From positions 12,729,804-12,793,803 of the forward strand of contig OX419344.1 of assembly GCA_948470475.1 (NCBI GenBank): a DNA stretch of 64,000 nucleotides, in the 5' to 3' direction. The position numbers and the translations under genes were made by a program. Source of the DNA: Galaxea fascicularis. Its lineage: Eukaryota > Cnidaria > Anthozoa > Scleractinia > Euphylliidae. The notes under the pieces were generated by a model, which made no database searches, was not told the DNA's origin, and saw only the letters and a list, made by a program, of their open reading frames with translations. This document shows positions 57,814 to 64,000 of the stretch, piece by piece (within the stretch, counting starts at the first letter, position 1; every line of letters begins with the position of its first letter).

Positions 57814-59158
57814 TTAAATTTCAATGTGCAAAGGAACATAAAGACGCGAGTCGAGTTTATCGTGGACATAGCCGTCTTTAGCTGAATCTGACTTCCACCT
57901 TCCGTGAACTTTGAAAAGCCGATTTGGAACATTCAGATTTGCAGCGGAAGTAGCTCCTCCGGACCTAAAGCTGTGATTACTAAACTTAGAAGGGTCTAAT
58001 CCAATAGCTTCCAAATTCTCCTTAAGAATTTGTCCCGTCCTGCTAGCAGTGAGGGTGTTTGAAGACAAGACACTGCCCTTCAAATTCTTGTCGTACCGTA
58101 AGGATCTGAAAATGAAATTCTGAGAAAACAAAGGAATCCTGGCAACTTCTAAATACTTAATAAGGTATGTATAAGGCAAGTAAAATTACCGGTCTTAGCA
58201 ATATAAATCCAGGAACCCTCTCTGTACTTATCCGTCTTGCTAACTTCTATGAAAACCTTATGATAAAGATCTTCAGTTACAATATTAGGCCCCCTTCAGA
58301 CTGAGTGCCCGTTCTGCGGCACCATTCCCGGGCACTAAAAAGGACGCTGTCCAGACACCTCAGTGCCCTGGACCGAGGATGTTCATACTCGTGCAGAAGG
58401 CTTGGTGCCCAGTTTATCTTTTTGAGTACTCCGCAATATTGCCGCCATTTTGGTGACTGCATCGTAGGGAAACAAGGAAAAAACGCGGTAACACTTGAAA
58501 CGTGTTCAGACAAGTTCCCGTGCCCGGGAACGGTGCCCGAGTACTACCCTTGGAGGTAGTGCCCGTGCCCGGGCACGGTGCTCGGATATGTGCGCGGGCA
58601 CCAACCAAAAGCTTTGTTCAGACTAGTGCCCGTTCCCGGACTCCTGTGGCACAGGCACCTAGTCTGAACGGGGCCTTGGATCTCCTAATGCTTAAAAGCT
58701 CGGAAATGCGGAAAAAGCCAGCTTATGCGAGTAAACACATACAGACAAACCTGATATCAAGTAAGTTACTACCTTCCCCATAATGCTGCAAAATTAAGCC
58801 AAGGATCTCGGGTAATGGGTTCCGCCTTCCTGACAGGTTTACAAGGAACACGACCGGAAGCCTAAACAATAGATTTGACAAGAAACTCGTCACACGGATT
58901 GCGATTCTCAAAACCTGCTAACTTATGTACCCAATTAATAGCGTAAAAAACGCGGTAAATGGTGGAACTACCTGATGAATTTTCTAGTAAATGATGCAAA
59001 TACAAGGAAACTGTGATTGAAGTAGCTGGGAGAAAAGAAACCTCCCCAGTGCTATGCAAGCACCATGCTTTAAACTTACAAAATGATTTACAATAATTAA
59101 TAACTGTGTTATCAGCTCGAGAATTAAAGGCAGAGAGCCAAAACCTCTCACAAAGCAC
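57814..59158 (-). pseudogene. Tyrosine recombinase split by a MITE
   Basis: The N-terminal SAM-like part is at 59158-58862 (NTVINYCKSFCKFKAWC). A stop follows, then frame-shifted core (EILGLILQHYGEGSNLLDIR, CLLA.AGFFRISEL). The reading resumes beyond the MITE at 58287 (KVFIEVSKTDKYREGSWIYI). The catalytic C-terminal part at 58179-57814 has HSFR (HxxR), HGRW and nucleophile Tyr in KDGYVHD. It would have inserted the circular element DNA; here it is dead. Confidence 0.8.
58288..58675. mobile_element. 388-bp MITE nested in the recombinase
   Basis: Left end GGCCCCCTTCAGACTGAGTGC; right end, read inward, GGCCCCGTTCAGACTAGGTGC. The interior is rich in GTGCCCG / CGGGCAC words. Flanks are TTA (left) and TTG (right), a possible imperfect 3-bp duplication. 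Recombinase reading continues directly on both sides. Confidence 0.8.
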
Positions 59159-59259
59159 AACGCCAAATATCCGACTGGCATCTGAAGCAAAAAATAGAGA
59201 AAATAATATGACAAAACTGACAAAAGAAAAAATATATCAGAAAAATACAACACGTAGTG

Positions 59260-59410
59260 AAACAAGGTAAGGTTGAGTCCAAGTGGTCCCAAAAAACACA
59301 GCAAAATATTACCACTAAGGGCCCAAGTGGCCCCTGCGTAATAAAAAAGACCAAGTGGTCCACAAAACAAGGATCCAAGTGCATCCCACGATACTCGGAT
59401 ACCATGTGGT
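59260..59410. repeat. CCAAGTGG-word repeats
   Basis: CCAAGTGG or CAAGTGC occurs five times over 130 bases within the DIRS-like element, between RNase H and recombinase. Likely internal spacer of the element. Confidence 0.5.
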
Positions 59411-59639
59411 AAGAGTGTAAGAACTCTACAAACTGCAGAGAAACCCCCTACAAATCTGAAAAGGGGGGAGGGGGGTTAACGTAAGGTCTACTAGGAAAAC
59501 AGAACCCCTGAACGGAAATTAGGTGATCCAAAAGGGAATTTTTATAATAATTACCCAAAACGAAAACATCAGTACCCAAGGGGATATCGAAAATATCAGA
59601 AAATATGGGAGACGAATCCTCATCTGTAAAAATTAAAGG

Positions 59640-60310
59640 TCAAAATGGGGCGGAAGGCCAAGCAGGAACGACAAGTGTAGCACGACCGCTGAGGGCAACC
59701 ATGTGATTAAGGACCTTAGGGATGAGAAAAATAGGTGGAACAAGCCAATTATTCTCACCCGCCCAAGAAACAGAAAAGGTATCAACCGCCTCTGTACCGG
59801 CCAGGGCACCTAAACCTGCTATTAAAACGGGGCAACTGAGTATTCTCATAGTTCGCAAACCGGTCCACAGAGTGAGGACCCCATTTCTCTTCGGCCAAAA
59901 GGAAATAGTCCCTCTTGACCCGCCAATCATCATAATCCACAATTCAACTCAAAAAATCAGCTCTGGCATTAGCCGATCTCGGAATCCATTCAACTTCCAA
60001 TGTGATGCAATTGAGCAAGCACATACTAAAAATACGCAAAGCTAAATATTGTAAATCTTCCTTCAACAATTCTAGAAACACTCTGATTGTCAGTATACCA
60101 CTTAATAGTGTGCCCTTTAAGTAAAGGCAAAAAAAATTCTAGACCCAGGGAAACAGCCTTCAATTCCCTATAAGAGGAGCTCTTCTGCGTCTTTTCAACA
60201 CTCCATAACTTGTGAAATATGGTGTTATGAAAATCTAACATATAACTGGCGCAGCCTGTAGAACTCGCATCGGAATAATAAACACGGGTATAATAAGACT
60301 GTATAGACAA
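59640..60310 (-). pseudogene. RNase H domain and C-terminal extension, broken
   Basis: 60310-60026 carries the catalytic Asp-Glu-Asp signature: YSDAS, YRELKAV, YTDNQS. 59942-59640 continues in changed frames with WAGENNWLVPPIFLIPKVL and VVPAWPSAPFW, the conserved section after RNase H in these elements. Confidence 0.75.
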
Positions 60311-60400
60311 CAGGCGCCTAATGTTTAGGAGAGGAATGTTCTCTTTCCAAAAACATAATTCATTCAGAGTTGAACCCGACAGGGAAATTTTTTTTTGATC

Positions 60401-61395
60401 CTATGTAGGACTTCTTAAAATATCAAAATGAGAATACCTTGTCATAATACGAGTAATATTACCAAAGACGAAACCCATTGAGATACTCTTACCGACAAAC
60501 TGGGCCAATTTTCTAGTAGTACTAGAAGGATACTGAGAACGAATTGAATCAATAACCTGTACGACACTGAGAATCCTATCAGAAGGAATGGAGATAGTGT
60601 GAATGGCTAAATCAATACAATAACCCAACCACACTAAACAAGAAGTTGGTTGCCAAATCGATTTGCTGTCATTGGGCAGGAAATCACAAAGCTGAAGCGA
60701 AGTCTTAACAAATAATGAAGCAGCTTCACAGCGAGCGAAATCACGGGCGGAACCAAGCCCGTCGTCAAGGTAAACTGTTATTCTCACAGCATGACTTCTC
60801 CAATATCTGACAAGAACACGAACAACCTTAGTAAAAATATAAGGAGCTGAGGATAACCCAAAAGGGAGAACTGTAAACACAAAAAACTTCCTTACACCAT
60901 TGACAACCCAACAAAACCCTAAAAAAGTTTGATGTTCCTGCAAAATATCAATATGGTGGTAGCCAGATTTGAGATCATGAAATGATCAAAAGGAAGATAA
61001 ACACAAGTTTTGCTAATATCCTCAAACTTAAACTTTTCTTTCCAAATATGTTTATTGACATGCCTGAGGTCTAAAATCAACCTCTTCTTGCCGCAACTCT
61101 GTATGGAAACAGACAAAGAATTGACAACATGAGGAGGACTGTAGATACTTGAACAACTGAGACTTGACAAAACAAGCTCATGAATAGCCTCCAAGACAAA
61201 ATCAGCGTGCATAGGTGCTGAATGGTTATTGTCAAAAAATGCATTCTGAGGAAATGTAATAAAGGGTATGGCAAACCCCTTGTCAATAACCCGGAGAATG
61301 AAATCATTTGCACCTAACGCATGCACCCAAAAAGTAAAATGAACTTTAAGCAAGTTAACCGAATGAATAATATTGGGAGAATTCCTCAAATTCAA
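60401..61395 (-). pseudogene. DIRS-like reverse transcriptase, one frameshift
   Basis: First frame: IPFITFPQNAFF, then KKRLILDLRHVNKHI. A frame change near 60965 follows. Second frame: EHQTFLGFCW, LPFGLSSAPYIFTK and the active-site YLDDG at about 60772-60758. Spacing and motifs fit RT of DIRS/Ngaro-type elements. Confidence 0.8.
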
Positions 61396-61472
61396 AACAC
61401 TCCTCGAAAGCTGGACCGTCGTCTAAAATACCTTCAAGAGTTTCTTTTACTGCTTTATTTGCAGCAATGGAA

Positions 61473-61727
61473 CTACTGCTGCCCAGAAGAACCGCTGTCT
61501 TGACTTGGCAAACTTTGGATCTGTTTGTAGGTTGAACCGGCAGTGAAGAATAAGTTGGAGCAATTGGCTCTCCAATGGCCGGTCTTGCCGCAGGCGAAGC
61601 AGATGTCATAACGGCCTTTAGCAAAGGCGCCCTTTGACGTTTGAGGACGAAAATTAGTAAAATTTCTGGGAGTGATAGAGGAGACAGCTGATGAAAACCC
61701 CGAGGAAGTGGGTGGACGCTGAATGAC
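61473..61727 (-). pseudogene. Gag-like fragment with CCHC zinc knuckle
   Basis: The frame begins after an acceptor-like CAG (minus strand, next to a T-rich tract) and ends in TAG at 61473-61475. It contains CFACGKTGHWRANC at 61560-61601, a classical CX2CX4HX4C knuckle for nucleic-acid binding. No upstream gag exon was found. Confidence 0.7.
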
Positions 61728-62474
61728 CTGTAAAAAAAGAAAGAAAGAGGAAACTAAGTGACGGTCGATTATAGGCCATGAAATGACCTAAAGTGAGAGC
61801 AGAGCACGTGGTGAACCTATTTAAACACAGCCCAACAATAAGCGTGATAAACACGCCTAAATGCGATACGGATTACGTAACCTCCATTCGCATATATAAT
61901 TCCCAACGCACCGAGCATAAATACATTTATAGTTTAGCTCTTGTTATTAACTGCAGCTACTTTTCCGTGAAAAATTGTTTTCACTTACCAACTGCGCATG
62001 CGTGGTGGACAGGTGTTGTGTTACAAGAAGCAAGATTCGTTTACGTTTATCTTTGGTTGTTGAACACATCGTTTCCTTTCTTCGAATTTAGCACTCGCGT
62101 GTGCTTTTTTTTAAAAAATAACATTGGACCTCTGGGCGGTACCTCGCATGGGTCTCCCGTTCGTACCGACCCTTTTGGGCAGAATTACCTATATTCTTTT
62201 GTTAATTTGTTTTTGTTTTTTGTTTGCAGTTGTTTATTTTGTTTTACTGTATATTTGTAATTCATGGTAATTAAGTCTAATAAAATCAACGAAAAAAAAC
62301 TAAAATCGAAACCATTTTACTTTGCATCTCATTAAAGGCGGAGAGTTGAAACGATTCAAGACAGCTTCAAGTGACTTGAAAACTATCCTTACAACCCACT
62401 TAAATTAGCGCAACCTGCAATTTCTTGGGTTTTGACAAACATTTACCTGAAATATAAAAAAAAAATGTATGCAC

Positions 62475-62728
62475 CTATCAATGTTAAGTCGAAGGGGAAG
62501 GCCGGGCATAGGCGGGGGATTTGACCTCGCTTCATTTTTTCTGTTCAAATGTCCAACCCCAGGGATGCTATCATTGTTCAAAAGAGTACAAATTCCCCAC
62601 TAACGGTTAAAGTCAAATGTCCCGACCCACGGGCCGCAATGATCAAAAGACCCTGCCACGGGCAGACTTCTTAGGTCAAATATCCCGCCCATGCTCGGCC
62701 TCCCTCCGCTGCTGCTTAACATTGATAG
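62475..62728. mobile_element. 254-bp foldback MITE
   Basis: Ends CTATCAATGTTAAG and exact complement at 62715-62728. The arms continue imperfectly (GAAGGCCGGGCATAGGCGGG / CCCGCCCATGCTCGGCCTCC). GTCAAAT and CCCGCC words recur inside. No ORF. Confidence 0.75.
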
Positions 62729-64000
62729 CAGCATTACTTAAATTGAAATAGTTTTATTTAGTTCTAGTTTTATGTAAAGAATACAATCCTTTGGCAACCT
62801 CCAGCTAATTTATAAAAGGAAACCAGACAGGTCCAAGGAAGCCGGTGGTTATTATGTTAATGGTGGTTGTTATTAATTCATCAGAAGAAATAGTTTGGCG
62901 GTCATTTAACCACTTGCTTGACACAAAACAAAAATGACCGTAGTATCGAACATTGTTTATATTTCTTTAAATTGGGTGCTAAATACTCTTCCGAGACAGT
63001 TTCTCAAAGTTCGTTTATCTAATCACTTCAGAAAACGCCAACCATCAAGTTTTCCGATGAAGTTTATTACATTGAACAGCCCAGCTATAGTGTTGCTTGT
63101 TAAAGTTTTATTTTTGCTTCTAGCACTTGAAATGCAGCAGCCGCCTTTCAATTCTAGCAATGAATTAACCACTTGAATGGAAGGCTAATCAAGTACGGAA
63201 CTGTTCTTTGCTCGTAAAACGACTTCAGTAGTGCTTACCTGCTCACGACTGGTTTAATACAGGCTCTAATATAAATGGAGTCTCAAAAGCTAGTGCACAC
63301 TTTGGATATGAGAGCTCCATAATGTAAAATAGATCAACATCACTGATGTTTATTGATTGAATCAATAAAGGTTTCATTCATTCATTCATTCATTCATTCA
63401 TTCATTCGTTCGTTCGCCTTGTTGTTTTTCACTGAATATGCCTATAGTGTTTATTTTTTTAAAACAAGCGGTTTATCGTCAACACCCAAGCTATGGTTCG
63501 CAAGATTTAGCTTAAACAGACAAGACTAACTACAAGAGAAACCTTTAGTCGTTAAAAGCATTTCACTGCGTTGCGATCGCTTGAAGTAGAGTACTTTTGT
63601 TTGTCTTTGGGCCTTTACCGCAGAATTTCGTGAACGTTTACGATGAATGCAGGTTATAAGATTCACAACTGATTTCTTTCATTTGTGCATTTATGAACAT
63701 TACACTGATTTATCGCGATTCCCGAGACATGGTTTTCAGAATAATCATTTGTGACTTCAACGTATTGTTTATCATGTTGCCGTGTTAAACAGTGTTGTCC
63801 TTTTCGACGTAGTACGGAAGACAAGATCGCTTCATAGTCCATCGAGTGTTCTACTTGGTTGTCTCGCGGCCTCTGATGTGTGGCTAAGCCATTGTTTGCC
63901 GCAACAGAAATGTTGAAGATTAAAAAACATTCGTCCTCTTACTGCACCTTGAGAGTAACTATTGAAACAGTCACCTTAATCTCAGTGAGCGCATCTTTTA
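62729..64000. other. No recognisable gene
   Basis: AT-rich sequence with a (CATT)n microsatellite near 63373-63415 and an AATAAA at 63363. No family-like peptide on either strand. Confidence 0.5.
63373..63415. repeat. (CATT)n microsatellite
   Basis: About nine ATTC repeats drifting to GTTC at the end. Confidence 0.9.

Larger units (their letters stand above)
57814..61727 (-). mobile_element. DIRS-like tyrosine-recombinase retrotransposon, decayed
   Basis: Minus-strand order: gag-like zinc knuckle, reverse transcriptase, RNase H, tyrosine recombinase. This order, and a recombinase rather than an integrase, define DIRS-type elements. Terminal repeats were not recognised, so the true limits are unknown. 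Every coding part is broken, and a MITE splits the recombinase. Confidence 0.8.

Overview
The window is nuclear DNA of an animal, most likely an anthozoan cnidarian and probably a stony coral. This is inferred from multi-exon genes with GT-AG introns, AT-rich spacers, an intronless cnidarian-style class A GPCR, and a dense mix of Penelope, DIRS, tRNA-SINE and foldback DNA elements. There is no bacterial-style operon, CRISPR array or phage gene.

Layout. (1) 1-14.5 kb, + strand: 15 recognisable coding exons of a TBRG1-like nuclear protein with FYRN and FYRC domains. Its first visible exons encode what looks like a HARE-HTH domain, and its 5' end lies outside the window or is unrecognised. Its introns hold SINEs, foldback elements and Penelope remnants. 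(2) 14.5-33.3 kb: a long stretch with no recognisable gene. It carries a tandem pair of tRNA-derived repeats, a run of degenerate ~100-bp repeats, and a perfect 115-bp-arm palindrome. (3) 33.3-38.3 kb, + strand: a complete ETS transcription factor gene of the ERG/FLI1 class (Pointed plus ETS domains, 449 residues), with an upstream TATA box and a full CRE, a non-coding first exon and a ~0.65 kb 3' UTR. (4) 38.3-51.2 kb: no host gene. It is rich in non-autonomous DNA transposons, including a 447-bp foldback flanked by TTA and a 1.29-kb element flanked by TTAA with 20-bp terminal inverted repeats. (5) 51.2-52.2 kb, - strand: an intronless 329-residue GPCR. (6) 54.7-62.7 kb: a transposon cluster. 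It contains a rearranged Penelope-like element with hammerhead-like motifs and a 12-14 bp target duplication, then a decayed DIRS-like tyrosine-recombinase retrotransposon whose recombinase is split by a 388-bp MITE, then another foldback element.

The host genes are unrelated neighbours: a chromatin/growth regulator, a transcription factor and a receptor. The best candidates for something new are the HARE-HTH + FYRN/FYRC architecture, the perfect palindrome, the palindrome-packed TTA-flanked foldback, and the internally inverted Penelope copy. All coordinates were read by eye; no alignment or database search was run.
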